Positions 16,719 through 26,061 of a DNA stretch of 64,000 nt are shown piece after piece. The DNA comes from Clostridia bacterium. Its GTDB lineage: Bacteria; Bacillota; Clostridia; Christensenellales; Aristaeellaceae. The notes under the pieces are model-generated. The model was not told the DNA's origin. It ran no database searches and saw only the letters and a program-made list of their open reading frames with translations. The first letter of the stretch is position 1; the number at the start of each line of letters is the position of its first letter. The position numbers and the translations under genes were made by a program. The DNA lies in contig CAAGFE010000078.1 in assembly GCA_900769075.1 (NCBI GenBank), forward strand, positions 1 through 64,000. Direction: 5' to 3'.

Positions 16719-16976
16719 ATGGAGAAGCAGAAAACCACCGTCCGCGTGGCGGGCAAGGAATATACCCTCGTTTCCTCGGACAGCCCGGAGCATCTGGCAC
16801 GGGTGGCGGCCTATGTGGACCGGCGCATCACCGAAGCCGCCTATGCGACGCGGATGAACAAGGAGAGCGTCGCCGTGCTGGCCGCGCTGAACATGGCGGA
16901 CGAGCTGATGAAGGCCCAGGACGAAAACGCCCGCCTACGCCGTGAAATCACCGCCCTTCGCAGGGATGAGAAATGA
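16719..16976 (+). CDS. zapA: Cell division protein ZapA
   Basis: ZapA binds FtsZ and stabilises the division ring. The 85-residue product has the family layout: an N-terminal KTTVRVAGKEYTLVSSDSPE beta region, a YVDRRITEA segment, then a long helix rich in Glu, Arg and Leu (AALNMADELMKAQDENARLR) that forms the coiled coil. The ATG at 16719 has CCGGAGG 5 nt upstream. The zapA, U32 peptidase, mutS2 order is common in Clostridia. Confidence 0.88.
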   Translation: MEKQKTTVRVAGKEYTLVSSDSPEHLARVAAYVDRRITEAAYATRMNKESVAVLAALNMADELMKAQDENARLRREITALRRDEK

Positions 16977-16992
16977 ACCGGAGCGTGTACAG

Positions 16993-19308
16993 ATGAAGCT
17001 GGAAAACCTTGCCCCGGCGGGCAACCGGGAAGCCCTTGACCGAGCCGCAGCAGCGGGTGCTGATGCGGTTTATTTGGGGTACGCCGCTTTTTCCGCGCGG
17101 GCAGGCGCGGGCAATTTTGATGCGCCCGCCCTGCGGGAGGCCGTGCATTTTGCGCATCTTCACCACATCCGCGTGCATGTGACGGTCAATACGCTGATCA
17201 AGGACGAGGAGCTGCCCGGCGTGCTGGACGTGCTGCGCCTGCTGAACGAAGTGGGCGTGGACGCGGTGCTGGTGCAGGATCTGGGTGTGATTCACCTTTG
17301 CCGCACCTGCTTCCCCGATCTGCCCGTCCATGCCTCCACCCAGATGGCCCTGCACAACGCGTCCGGCGCGGCCTTCTGCAAAAAGCATGGCCTGACCCGC
17401 GTCGTGCTGGCCCGGGAATGCTCGCTGGCGGAGATCCGCAAGGCGGCGGACGTGGGGCTGGAAGTCGAGGTGTTCGGGCATGGGGCGCAGTGCGTGGCGG
17501 TCAGCGGACAGTGCCTGTTTTCCTCCATGATCGGCGGTCGCAGCGGCAACCGGGGCCGCTGTGCGCAGCCCTGTCGATTGCAGTATACCTATCGCGGCAG
17601 GACGGCGGCGTGGCTCAGTCCGCGGGATGTGTGCCTGCGGGATCATCTGCCCGACCTTGTGAAGGCAGGTGCCTGTTCCGTCAAGCTGGAGGGCCGCCTG
17701 AAGCGCCCCGAATATGTGGCGACCATCGCCGCCAGCTACCGCAAGGGGATCGACCTGCTGGAGAATGACGCCTTCCGTCCGGCAGATGCAGCCGAGCGCG
17801 ATGGCTTGATGCAGATTTTTTCCCGCGGCGGCTTGATGGATGGCTATGCCCTGGGCGCACAGGATGCCGGGGTCATTGATCCAGAGCGGGTGAATCATGG
17901 CGGCGTGCCGGTGGGGACGATCGAGGCCGTAGCGGGCGGGATGGCTCGCGTGCGGCTGACCCGCAGCCTCAACGATGGGGACGGCTTGCAGATTCGCACC
18001 GAACGCGGCGATCACGAGATGATTTATGCCGGGCACGACACGCCCGACGGCGGCATTGCGGTGCTGCGTCTGCGCCCGGATGTGAAGGTACAGCGCGGTG
18101 ATCCGGTTTTCCGCCTGACCAGCGCTGCCCAGCTGGAAGCCGCCCGCGCCATGACCATTCCGACCATTCCCTGTGATCTGACCCTCGCGGCGCTGCCCGG
18201 AGCCCCCCTGACCCTGTCCGCCGCCGATGGTACTTCCGCCGTGACCGTATCTGGCGAACCCGTTGCGGTTGCTCAAAGCCGCGCGATGACCGAGGAGGAT
18301 GCCCGGAAATCCCTGGCGAAGATGGGCGATACCCCCTTTGAAATGCGGGACTGCACGGTTTTCACGGAGAATGCCTTTGTGCCGGTGTCCGTGCTGAATG
18401 CGCTGCGCCGGGAGGCACTGGTTGCCCTGGAGGATCAGCGTGCGGCGGATTTCGCCCGTCCCGCCGGCCGTGAATGCCCGGTGGACGAGTTGACCCTGCC
18501 CGTTGGAACCGTCCCGGAAACCATCATTGTGCGCGATATGGCCCAGTATGCCGCCGTTCAGCAACTTGCTGCACGGATCGTCTGGTACCCGGAGGACTTC
18601 CGCGAGGATGCATTGGAAACGCAAATCGCAAAGCTGCCGGAGGGTGTGTGGTTCCATCTGCCGATGAAGTGCGAACAGGCCACCCTGGATATGCTGCACC
18701 GCTTCGTGACCGCTCATGGGGACAAGCTGGGCGGCGTGGTGCTGGGCAGCGTCGGCCAGCTGGGCATGACCTGGCCGGTGCCCTTTGGCGCGGGCGAGGG
18801 GATTCCCGTCACCAACCGCAGGGCGGCCCAGGTGCTGTACGATGAGGGCTGCGCGTTCGTCACCGCCTCCGGCGAGCTGTCCGCTGCGGAGCTGGCAACT
18901 CTGCTGGCGGGCAATCCGCCCATGCTGGTGCCCGCCTACGGGCGAGCCCAGCTGATGCTGCTCCACCACTGCCCGGCCCGCACCTGGCTGAATCTCCGCA
19001 AGGGCCACGCGGACTGCCGCATGTGCGACGAAGGCAGCTCCGATGCATTGCAGGGTACCTGCCTGACCGACCGGCGTGGGGTGCATTTCCCGCTGCTGCG
19101 CCAGAGACTCCCGGAGGGATGCCTTGTCCGGCTGATGAACAGCGTCCCGACGGACATCGTCCAGCGCGTCCGCAGGGCTGGCTGGCCCGCGCTGATGACC
19201 CTGAACGGCGAAACCGGTGGGGAACTGGATGCTGCCGTATCCGTCTGGCAGGGCGGAAAATCCCGGGGAGAGACGACCTCCGCCCACTGGAATCGCCCGG
19301 TCGAATAA
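16993..19308 (+). CDS. U32 family peptidase, RlhA/collagenase-like
   Basis: Member of the U32 family; E. coli RlhA of this family hydroxylates C2501 of 23S rRNA, and other U32 proteins act in tRNA modification, so an RNA-modifying role is more likely than proteolysis. The N-terminal TIM-barrel half has LAPAGNREALDRAAAAGADA, FGHGAQCVAVSGQCLFSS and GNRGRCAQPCR, where four Cys could hold an iron-sulfur cluster. LEGRLKRPEYVA is also typical. The C-terminal part (771 residues in all) has a second Cys group (CRMCDEGSSDALQGTC). The start at 16993 has GGAG 10 nt upstream; an earlier start overlapping zapA is possible. Confidence 0.88.
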   Translation: MKLENLAPAGNREALDRAAAAGADAVYLGYAAFSARAGAGNFDAPALREAVHFAHLHHIRVHVTVNTLIKDEELPGVLDVLRLLNEVGVDAVLVQDLGVIHLCRTCFPDLPVHASTQMALHNASGAAFCKKHGLTRVVLARECSLAEIRKAADVGLEVEVFGHGAQCVAVSGQCLFSSMIGGRSGNRGRCAQPCRLQYTYRGRTAAWLSPRDVCLRDHLPDLVKAGACSVKLEGRLKRPEYVATIAASYRKGIDLLENDAFRPADAAERDGLMQIFSRGGLMDGYALGAQDAGVIDPERVNHGGVPVGTIEAVAGGMARVRLTRSLNDGDGLQIRTERGDHEMIYAGHDTPDGGIAVLRLRPDVKVQRGDPVFRLTSAAQLEAARAMTIPTIPCDLTLAALPGAPLTLSAADGTSAVTVSGEPVAVAQSRAMTEEDARKSLAKMGDTPFEMRDCTVFTENAFVPVSVLNALRREALVALEDQRAADFARPAGRECPVDELTLPVGTVPETIIVRDMAQYAAVQQLAARIVWYPEDFREDALETQIAKLPEGVWFHLPMKCEQATLDMLHRFVTAHGDKLGGVVLGSVGQLGMTWPVPFGAGEGIPVTNRRAAQVLYDEGCAFVTASGELSAAELATLLAGNPPMLVPAYGRAQLMLLHHCPARTWLNLRKGHADCRMCDEGSSDALQGTCLTDRRGVHFPLLRQRLPEGCLVRLMNSVPTDIVQRVRRAGWPALMTLNGETGGELDAAVSVWQGGKSRGETTSAHWNRPVE

Positions 19309-19349
19309 CCTGAATTGTCTGACACCCGACCATATCGAGGTGAATTGTC

Positions 19350-21716
19350 ATGATGAAAGAAAGAACCTTGCGCGTCCTGGAGTTTACGAAAATCCGGGAG
19401 CGCCTGGCCTCCAAAGCCATGACCCCCATGGGCGCAGAGCGCTGCCTGGCCCTTGAACCCTCCTGCAACCTGCAGGAAATTGAACTGCGCCAGGCCGAAA
19501 CCGAGGAAGCCACGGTCATTTTGCAGTATCTGGGCGGCTCGCCGCTGGTTGCCTTTGAGGATGTGCGCCAAAGCCTGTCCCTGGCGGAAAAGGGTGCAAC
19601 ACTTTCCCCGAAGGCCCTGCTGAGCATCGCTTCCCTGCTGGCTTCCGCCCGGGCGGCCCGCTCCGCGCTGGATACCGAGCGGGACAACACGCCCCTGCTC
19701 AAGGCGAAAGCCCAGGCCATCGTATCCCTGCGCCATATCGAAACCGACATCACCAACGCCATCATCTCCGAGGAGGAAATCGCTGACCGTGCCTCGACCG
19801 AGCTGATGAACATCCGCCGCCACCTGCGCGGCGCGACAGAGCGCATCAAGGAAAAGCTCAACCAGATGGTGCATAACCCCAATTTCCAGAAGTACCTGTC
19901 CGACAATATCATCACCGTGCGCAATGACCGCTACGTCATCCCCGTGCGGGCGGATTGCCGCAGCATGGTACCCGGCCTGGTGCATGACCAGTCCGCCACC
20001 GGCGCGACGCTGTTCATTGAGCCTATGGCGGCAGTGGAAATGGGCAACGAGCTGCGCCAGTGGGAAGCCAAGGAAAAGCAGGAGATTGAGCGCATCCTGG
20101 CATCTCTGTCCGCGGAAATTGCGCCCTATGCCCGTGAGATGCGGGACACCGTGGAAATCCTCGCGGAGCTGGACTTTATCTTTGCCAAAGGCCTGCTGGC
20201 CCGGGAGATGTACGCCGTCACGCCCAAGCTGAATCAGAATGGGTACCTGAACATCATCCGGGGCCGTCATCCGCTGATCGACCCGGAAAAGGTTGTGCCC
20301 TCCAATCTGTGGCTTGGCAAGGAATTCACGACCCTGATCATCACCGGCCCCAATACCGGCGGCAAAACGGTGACGCTGAAAACCGTGGGTCTCTTTACCC
20401 TGATGGCCCAGGCGGGCTTGCAGGTTCCAGCGGACCTGGGCACGGAGCTGGCGGTGTTCGAGCAGGTCTTTGCGGACATTGGTGACGAGCAGTCCATCGA
20501 GCAGAGCCTGTCCACCTTCTCCAGCCACATGACCAATATCGTGTCCATCATGCAGGAGGTCACGCCCAAGGATCTGGTGCTCTTTGACGAGCTGGGCGCG
20601 GGCACCGACCCCACCGAGGGCGCGGCGCTGGCCCAGGCCATCCTGACCCGCCTGCGCAACATCCGCGTGCGCACGATGGCCACCACCCATTACAGCGAAT
20701 TGAAGGCCTTTGCCCTGTCCACGCCCGGGGTGGAGAACGCCTCGGTAGAGTTCAGCGTGGAAACCCTGCGGCCTACCTACCGCCTGTCCATCGGCGTGCC
20801 GGGCAAGTCCAACGCCTTTGAAATCAGCCGGAAGCTGGGCCTGATGGAGAACCTCATTGACGATGCGAAGAAGCTCCTTTCCGGCGATTCCATCCGCTTT
20901 GAGGATGTCATCGCCAACGCGGAGTATCACCGTCAGGTGGCGGAGCGGGAGCGGGAAATCGCCCGTCAGGCCAGCGAGGAAACCATCAGGCTGCGGGACG
21001 AGGCCGAACGTCTCCGCAAGGAAATCGAGGAAAAGCGGGAATCCGCCCTGCGCAAGGCCAAGGAGGACGCCCGCCGAATCATGGAGCAGACCCGCCGCGA
21101 GGCCGAGGGCATCATTGCTGACCTCAAGCGCATGAAGAAGGAGCAGCAAAGCCCCGATGCGGGCATCAATGCCGTCCGCAAGCAGATCGAAAAGAGCGTC
21201 GACAACCTGTCCGAGGGCCTCACGCAGAAGGTGGATAATTCTGCTGCGCCCAAAACCGTCAAGCCCGGCGATAAGGTGGACATCCTGACCATCGGCAGCC
21301 AGGGCGTGGTGCTGGGCGCGCCCAATGCCAAGGGCGAGGTTGAGGTGCAGGCGGGCATCATGAAGCTGAAGGTGAACATCAGCCAGCTGCGGCTGGTCAA
21401 GGAGAAACCCGCTGCCAACCAGAAGCCCAGGCAGACCAGCGTCCATATGCACACCGGCGCGATGGAGCGCACCGTCCGCATGGAGTGCGACGTGCGCGGC
21501 ATGAGCCTGGATGAAGCGCTGGCGCAGGTGGACATCTACCTGGACAACGCGATCCTTGCCGGCATGGGCGAGGTGTCCATCATCCACGGCAAGGGCACGG
21601 GGGTGCTGCGCAGCGGCATCCAGCAGCATCTCAAGCACCACATGCATGTGGCCAGCTGCCGCCTGGGCGTGTATGGCGAGGGGGAGAGCGGCGTCACGAT
21701 TGTCACCCTGAAATGA
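19350..21716 (+). CDS. mutS2: Endonuclease MutS2
   Basis: MutS2 suppresses homologous recombination and, in Bacillus, helps rescue collided ribosomes. The 788-residue protein has an N-terminal MutS-like core, Walker A ITGPNTGGKTVTLKT, Walker B LVLFDELGAGTDPTEGAAL, TMATTHYSELKAFA, a long charged coiled coil around residues 515-600, and a C-terminal Smr domain with MECDVRGMSLDEAL and SIIHGKGTGVLRSGI. There is no MutS1 mismatch-binding domain. GAGGTG precedes the ATG. Confidence 0.95.
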   Translation: MMKERTLRVLEFTKIRERLASKAMTPMGAERCLALEPSCNLQEIELRQAETEEATVILQYLGGSPLVAFEDVRQSLSLAEKGATLSPKALLSIASLLASARAARSALDTERDNTPLLKAKAQAIVSLRHIETDITNAIISEEEIADRASTELMNIRRHLRGATERIKEKLNQMVHNPNFQKYLSDNIITVRNDRYVIPVRADCRSMVPGLVHDQSATGATLFIEPMAAVEMGNELRQWEAKEKQEIERILASLSAEIAPYAREMRDTVEILAELDFIFAKGLLAREMYAVTPKLNQNGYLNIIRGRHPLIDPEKVVPSNLWLGKEFTTLIITGPNTGGKTVTLKTVGLFTLMAQAGLQVPADLGTELAVFEQVFADIGDEQSIEQSLSTFSSHMTNIVSIMQEVTPKDLVLFDELGAGTDPTEGAALAQAILTRLRNIRVRTMATTHYSELKAFALSTPGVENASVEFSVETLRPTYRLSIGVPGKSNAFEISRKLGLMENLIDDAKKLLSGDSIRFEDVIANAEYHRQVAEREREIARQASEETIRLRDEAERLRKEIEEKRESALRKAKEDARRIMEQTRREAEGIIADLKRMKKEQQSPDAGINAVRKQIEKSVDNLSEGLTQKVDNSAAPKTVKPGDKVDILTIGSQGVVLGAPNAKGEVEVQAGIMKLKVNISQLRLVKEKPAANQKPRQTSVHMHTGAMERTVRMECDVRGMSLDEALAQVDIYLDNAILAGMGEVSIIHGKGTGVLRSGIQQHLKHHMHVASCRLGVYGEGESGVTIVTLK

Positions 21717-21797
21717 TTCGAGCCGCAGCAGAATTTACAATTCCTTCATTTCTGCGTCATACTTGCGTGCTAACCTGTTCCTGGAGGTGTTCCATCC

Positions 21798-22490
21798 GTG
21801 AAAGACAAACCCTATGTGCTCATTGTGGATGATGATCCGAATATTGCCCACCTGGTGCAGCTTTATCTGGAAAAGGAAGGCTTCACCGTCAAGGTGACCC
21901 AGCGCGGCGACGATGCGCTGAATGAGTTTCACAAGCTCCCGCCGGATCTGATGCTCCTCGACCTGATGCTTCCCGGCGTGGATGGCTGGCAGGTGCTCAA
22001 GACCATCCGGAAAACCAGTGCCATCCCGGTGATCATGCTCACCGCCAAGGACGAAACCTTCGACAAGGTGCTGGGTTTGGAGCTGGGCGCGGACGATTAT
22101 GTCACCAAGCCCTTCGACGCGAAGGAACTGGTTGCCCGGGTGAAGGCCGTGCTGCGCCGCACCCAGGGCCCGGAGGAGGAAAAGAGCGACAGCCTGTCCT
22201 TTCCGGGGCTGACCGTCAGCCTGTCCCGGTATGAGGTTTTTTACGAGGGCGTAAAGGTGGATATGCCGCCCAAGGAGCTGGAGGTGCTCTACTTCCTGGC
22301 CAGCCATCCCAACCAGCTCTTCACCCGCGGACAGCTGCTGGATCGCGTCTGGGGCTACGACATTGAGGTGGAAAGCCGCACCGTGGATGTGCATGTGAAG
22401 CGCCTGCGGGATAAGCTGCCGGGGTGCGAAAAGCACGGCTGGGCGATCACGACCATCTGGCGCAGGGGCTATAAGTTTGAGGTGCAATGA
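21798..22490 (+). CDS. OmpR/PhoB-family response regulator
   Basis: Transcription factor of a two-component system. Receiver domain: acidic pocket VDDDPN near residue 10, phospho-acceptor Asp near residue 55 in LLDLMLPGVDG, then VIMLTAKDE and the conserved Lys in YVTKPFDAKEL. A C-terminal winged-helix domain has PPKELEVLYFLASHPNQLFT and TVDVHVKRLRDKL. The 230-residue length is typical. It starts with GTG; GGAGG lies 10 nt upstream. The kinase follows, but a terminator separates the two. Confidence 0.92.
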   Translation: MKDKPYVLIVDDDPNIAHLVQLYLEKEGFTVKVTQRGDDALNEFHKLPPDLMLLDLMLPGVDGWQVLKTIRKTSAIPVIMLTAKDETFDKVLGLELGADDYVTKPFDAKELVARVKAVLRRTQGPEEEKSDSLSFPGLTVSLSRYEVFYEGVKVDMPPKELEVLYFLASHPNQLFTRGQLLDRVWGYDIEVESRTVDVHVKRLRDKLPGCEKHGWAITTIWRRGYKFEVQ

Positions 22491-22494
22491 ATGC

Positions 22495-22528
22495 AAGGCC
22501 GGGCGGCAAATGCGGCTCGGCCTTTTTT
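22495..22528 (+). terminator. Intercistronic terminator between regulator and kinase
   Basis: AAGGCCG (22495-22501) pairs with CGGCCTT (22518-22524), extended inward by a few pairs, and is followed by six T. It lies inside an apparent operon and would lower kinase expression relative to the regulator. Confidence 0.8.
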
Positions 22529-22542
22529 GAGGAGAATGATCC

Positions 22543-23976
22543 ATGTTTGCACGCATCATGGCTGTGGTGCTCACGGTGATTCTGCTGCTGACGGTCGTGC
22601 TGTCCGGCATAGGCCTGGTCACACTGCGCAATCAGCGAACCGAGGGCGTGATGGAAACGCTGCGCTCCGAGGCCCGGGAAATATCCTACCTCGCTGCGCA
22701 AAGGCGAACCAGCCTGAGCTTCTTTGACCGCACGGATTCCAGCCAGCAGCAGTATATCCAGTGGAAGGCCAACGAGGTCTACAATGATTACGGCGCGTAC
22801 ATCCTGGTGGTGGACCGCATGGGCCGCATGATGGACAACATGAACGTTGCCTACGCCGATAACCCGGACTTTGCCCAAACCCTCGACCGCCAGGATATCC
22901 TTGATGCCCTCCGCCTGGTGCTGATGGCGGAGGAAATCGAGCTTCATGTGAATCTGGAGGGCAATGACTACTTCACCGTCGGGATACCCTTTGTGCAAAA
23001 TGGCCTGGTCCTTGGCGCGGTGTTCATGCAGACCCCGGCGCAGGTGATCGAGGCGGGCGTGTCCGACCTGGTGCTGCCGGTGATTGGCGTCGCGGCGGCT
23101 GCATGCCTGCTGGCGGGGCTGGTGCTGTTCTTCATCCTTCGCGGGATGCTCCAGCCCCTGGTGCGCCTGACAGACGCGGCCCGCGCCATGGCGGCGGGAG
23201 ATTTCGCCGTCCGGGTGCCGGAAAGCCGTTCCCCCAAGGAGGTGCAGGCCCTGTCCGCCGCTTTCAACAGCATGGCGGGCGAGCTGAGCGAGGTGGAGGA
23301 CAGCCGCCGGGAGTTTGTTGCGAACGTCAGCCACGAGCTTCGCAGCCCGATCACCGCCATCAGCGGATATATCGAGGGCATGCGGGACGGGGTAATTCCG
23401 CCGGAGCAGTATGACAAGTACCTGACCATCGTGTCGGATGAGTCCAGGCGCCTGAGCCACCTCATCGGTGAATTGCTGGCGCTGTCCCGTCTTGAACGGG
23501 ATGACGCGGCTCTGACCTGCACCGATTTCGACATCTGTGACCTTATGGAGCGGGTGTTCCTGCGCCGCACCGGCGATCTGGAGAAGCGCGGCATGGACAT
23601 CGACTGCGATTTCGATCCGGAGCCCTGCCTTGTTCACGCGGATATGGCCCGCATCGATCAGGTCCTCGTGAATCTATTGGACAATGCGATCAAATTCACC
23701 CCCGACGGAGGAAAAATCAGCCTGCGCGTCCGGACAGATCATGGCCTTTGCACCGTGACCGTGGCGGACAATGGCGTGGGCGTGCTGCCGGAGGACAGGA
23801 ACCATGTGTTTGAGCGCTTTTTCACCGCCGACCGGGCGCACACCTCCGGCAAGGGAACGGGCCTGGGCTTGTCCATCTGCCAGCGGATTCTGGACATGCA
23901 TGGTCAGCACATCCGGTTGCTGGATACGGAGGAGGGCGCGGCCTTCGCCTTTACTCTGGCGCTGGCGAAAAAGTGA
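22543..23976 (+). CDS. Membrane sensor histidine kinase
   Basis: Sensor partner of the preceding regulator. TM1 spans about residues 5-27, an extracytoplasmic sensor region of about 145 residues follows, and TM2 spans about 173-199. HAMP is near 200-252, and the HisKA domain has EFVANVSHELRSPITAISGY with the phospho-His near 264. HATPase motifs are NLLDNAIKFTPDGG, VADNGVGV, FERFF and [11 protein letters not shown]. The 477-residue layout is that of a PhoR/WalK-like kinase without a PAS domain. The ligand is unknown. Confidence 0.92.
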   Translation: MFARIMAVVLTVILLLTVVLSGIGLVTLRNQRTEGVMETLRSEAREISYLAAQRRTSLSFFDRTDSSQQQYIQWKANEVYNDYGAYILVVDRMGRMMDNMNVAYADNPDFAQTLDRQDILDALRLVLMAEEIELHVNLEGNDYFTVGIPFVQNGLVLGAVFMQTPAQVIEAGVSDLVLPVIGVAAAACLLAGLVLFFILRGMLQPLVRLTDAARAMAAGDFAVRVPESRSPKEVQALSAAFNSMAGELSEVEDSRREFVANVSHELRSPITAISGYIEGMRDGVIPPEQYDKYLTIVSDESRRLSHLIGELLALSRLERDDAALTCTDFDICDLMERVFLRRTGDLEKRGMDIDCDFDPEPCLVHADMARIDQVLVNLLDNAIKFTPDGGKISLRVRTDHGLCTVTVADNGVGVLPEDRNHVFERFFTADRAHTSGKGTGLGLSICQRILDMHGQHIRLLDTEEGAAFAFTLALAKK

Positions 23977-23981
23977 AGATG

Positions 23982-24021
23982 AAAAACGGACGAACAACCT
24001 TGTGCGGCTGCTCGTCCGTTT
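23982..24021 (-). terminator. Terminator of uvrC, shared between convergent genes
   Basis: AAACGGACGA (23984-23993) pairs with TCGTCCGTTT (24012-24021). Read on the minus strand a T run follows, ending uvrC. The same hairpin is followed by TTTGAATTATT on the plus strand and may also stop the kinase transcript. Confidence 0.75.
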
Positions 24022-24024
24022 GAA

Positions 24025-25905
24025 TTATTGCTTTGTTGCTTCCGCCCAGCGGAGCACCGCCTCCGCCGCGGCCTTGTTCATCCCGGGCACGGCCAGAAGC
24101 TGTTCCTCCGTGGCTTCACGAATGGCCTTCAGGCTCCCCAGCTTGGTCAGCAGGGCCTTGCGCCGCTTCGGGCCGATGCCCGGAATGTCCTCCAGCTGGC
24201 TGTGGATGCTCGCCTTGCCCCGCAGCTCCCGGTGATGGGTGATGCAGAACCGGTGCGCCTCATCGCGGATGCGCTGAATCAGGTGGAGCTCCGGTGTGTG
24301 GTGATCCAGCAGGATGGGTTCCTCCCGGTCGGGCAGGAAGATTTCCTCCTGCTTTTTCGCCAGGCCGAACATGGCAACCTCCGCCCCCATGTCCAGCAGC
24401 GCCTGACGGGCAAATCGAAGCTGCTGGGGGCCGCCGTCAATCAGCACCAGGTCGGGCAGATCGCTGAATTTGCCGCCGATGGGGGAGAGCCCCGCTGCCT
24501 CGCGCTCCGCCTTTTCCTTAAGACCGTGCTCAAAGCGGCGGCCCAGCACCTCGTTCAGCGATGCAAAGTCGTTCGCACCCTCCACCGTCTTGATGCGGAA
24601 CCGGCGGTACTCCTTCTTCGCCGCCACACCGTCGAAGAATACCACCATGCTGGCGACGCTCAGCACGCCCTGGGTGTTGGAAATATCGTAGCCCTCGATT
24701 CGCCGGGGCGGTTTTTCGAGCCCAAGCGCGCGGCCCAACGCCGCAGCAGCGCCGGTGGTGCGCTCTTCCCGGATGGAAGCCTTGGCGTTGCGCTTGGCCA
24801 GCGCATCTGCAGCGTTCTTTGCCGCCAGCAGCACCAGATCGTGCTTTTCGCCGCGCTGGGGGGTCGCCAGATTCACCGCGGCACCCTTCTTCTGGCGCAG
24901 CCATTGCTCCAGCTGCTCTCTGCTGCCCTCGGGCAGCGCCTGAACCAGCACATGGCGCGGAATCAGATTGCCGTCCTCGTAGTACTGGGTGATGAACTCC
25001 GCCAGTACCTCGCCGGGCACCTCGCTGCCCTCCCGGGGGAGCGCAAAGTGATCTCCGCCGAGCATGCGTCCGCCGCGGACGTAGAAGATATGCACCATCG
25101 CGTCCAGCCCATCCTGGGCCAGGGCGATGATGTCCTGCTCGCTTCGGTCGGTCTGAATGGCAATCTGGCGTTCCATCAGCCCTTCCACATCACGAATCTT
25201 GTCGCGCAGGGCGGCGGCGCGTTCGTACTGCATCTTTGCGGCGCAGTCCATCATGTCCTTTTTCAGCACCTTCAGCACCTGCTGATAATCGCCGCCCAGG
25301 AAGGCCAGCACGCCATCCATCATGTCCCAGTAGGCTTCCTCGGTACATTTGCCTGCGCAGGGCGCCATGCACTTGCCGATTTCATAATTGACGCAGGGGC
25401 GGGAAGGGGTTTTCAGCGGAAGTTCCTTGCGGCAGGTGCGCAGGGGGAACACGCCGCGCACCGCCTCGATCACCTGACGCACCGCCGTCGCGCCGATGTA
25501 GGGCCCGAAATATTTCGCGCCGTCCTTCTCCATCCGTCGGGCCAGCTCCAGGCGCGGGAAGGGCTCCTTCAAGTTCACCCGCAAATAGGGGTAGTGCTTA
25601 TCGTCCTTGAGCAGGATGTTGTAATGGGGCTTGTGCAGCTTGATGAGGTTGCACTCCAGGCACAGCGCCTCCAGGTTGGAGTCACACAGGAGAATGTCAA
25701 AATCGTCGATGTTGGCGATCATCGCGGCAACCTTCGGGGTGTGCTCGGTATCCCGGAAGTAGGAGCGCACGCGGTTTTTCAGGTTCACCGCCTTGCCGAC
25801 GTAGATGATCGTGCCCTCTGCGTCCTTCATCAGATAACAGCCGGGAGATTCGGGCAGCATGGCGATCTTGGTTTCCAGCTTTTCGCCCCAGTTCAGCTTG
25901 GCCAC
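24025..25905 (-). CDS. uvrC: UvrABC system protein C
   Basis: UvrC makes both incisions in nucleotide excision repair. The 626-residue protein has an N-terminal GIY-YIG domain (SPGCYLMKDAEGTIIYVGKA), a Cys region with CVNYEIGKCMAPCAGKC, a UVR motif (QYERAAALRDKIRDVE), the RNase H-like endonuclease part with EGYDISNTQG and DLVLIDGGPQQL, and C-terminal helix-hairpin-helix motifs DIPGIGPKRRKALL and AVPGMNKAAAEAVL. A GTG start at 25905 is chosen with AAAGGA upstream. It has its own promoter and terminator. Confidence 0.96.
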   Translation of the reverse strand: MAKLNWGEKLETKIAMLPESPGCYLMKDAEGTIIYVGKAVNLKNRVRSYFRDTEHTPKVAAMIANIDDFDILLCDSNLEALCLECNLIKLHKPHYNILLKDDKHYPYLRVNLKEPFPRLELARRMEKDGAKYFGPYIGATAVRQVIEAVRGVFPLRTCRKELPLKTPSRPCVNYEIGKCMAPCAGKCTEEAYWDMMDGVLAFLGGDYQQVLKVLKKDMMDCAAKMQYERAAALRDKIRDVEGLMERQIAIQTDRSEQDIIALAQDGLDAMVHIFYVRGGRMLGGDHFALPREGSEVPGEVLAEFITQYYEDGNLIPRHVLVQALPEGSREQLEQWLRQKKGAAVNLATPQRGEKHDLVLLAAKNAADALAKRNAKASIREERTTGAAAALGRALGLEKPPRRIEGYDISNTQGVLSVASMVVFFDGVAAKKEYRRFRIKTVEGANDFASLNEVLGRRFEHGLKEKAEREAAGLSPIGGKFSDLPDLVLIDGGPQQLRFARQALLDMGAEVAMFGLAKKQEEIFLPDREEPILLDHHTPELHLIQRIRDEAHRFCITHHRELRGKASIHSQLEDIPGIGPKRRKALLTKLGSLKAIREATEEQLLAVPGMNKAAAEAVLRWAEATKQ

Positions 25906-25932
25906 AGAGGGTCACCGTCCTTTCGTGCATCT

Positions 25933-25962
25933 ATTATAGCGGATGAACACAGCGGCTGTCAA
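25933..25962 (-). promoter_or_regulatory. uvrC promoter
   Basis: On the minus strand TTGACA (25962-25957), an 18-nt spacer and TATAAT (25938-25933) match both consensus hexamers exactly. No LexA-like box was recognised over it. Confidence 0.85.
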
Positions 25963-25984
25963 TGCGAACGAAAACCAAGCAAAT

Positions 25985-26021
25985 CGCCCGGGAGGTGCCG
26001 GACAGGCAGCATTCCCGGGCG
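25985..26021 (-). terminator. Candidate terminator after the phosphonate operon
   Basis: CGCCCGGGA (25985-25993) pairs with TCCCGGGCG (26013-26021). On the minus strand it is followed only by an interrupted T-rich stretch, so termination strength is uncertain. Confidence 0.45.
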
Positions 26022-26061
26022 GGGTGTGCGACAGATAATATGGAGGGTGGAGCGCGGGAAA

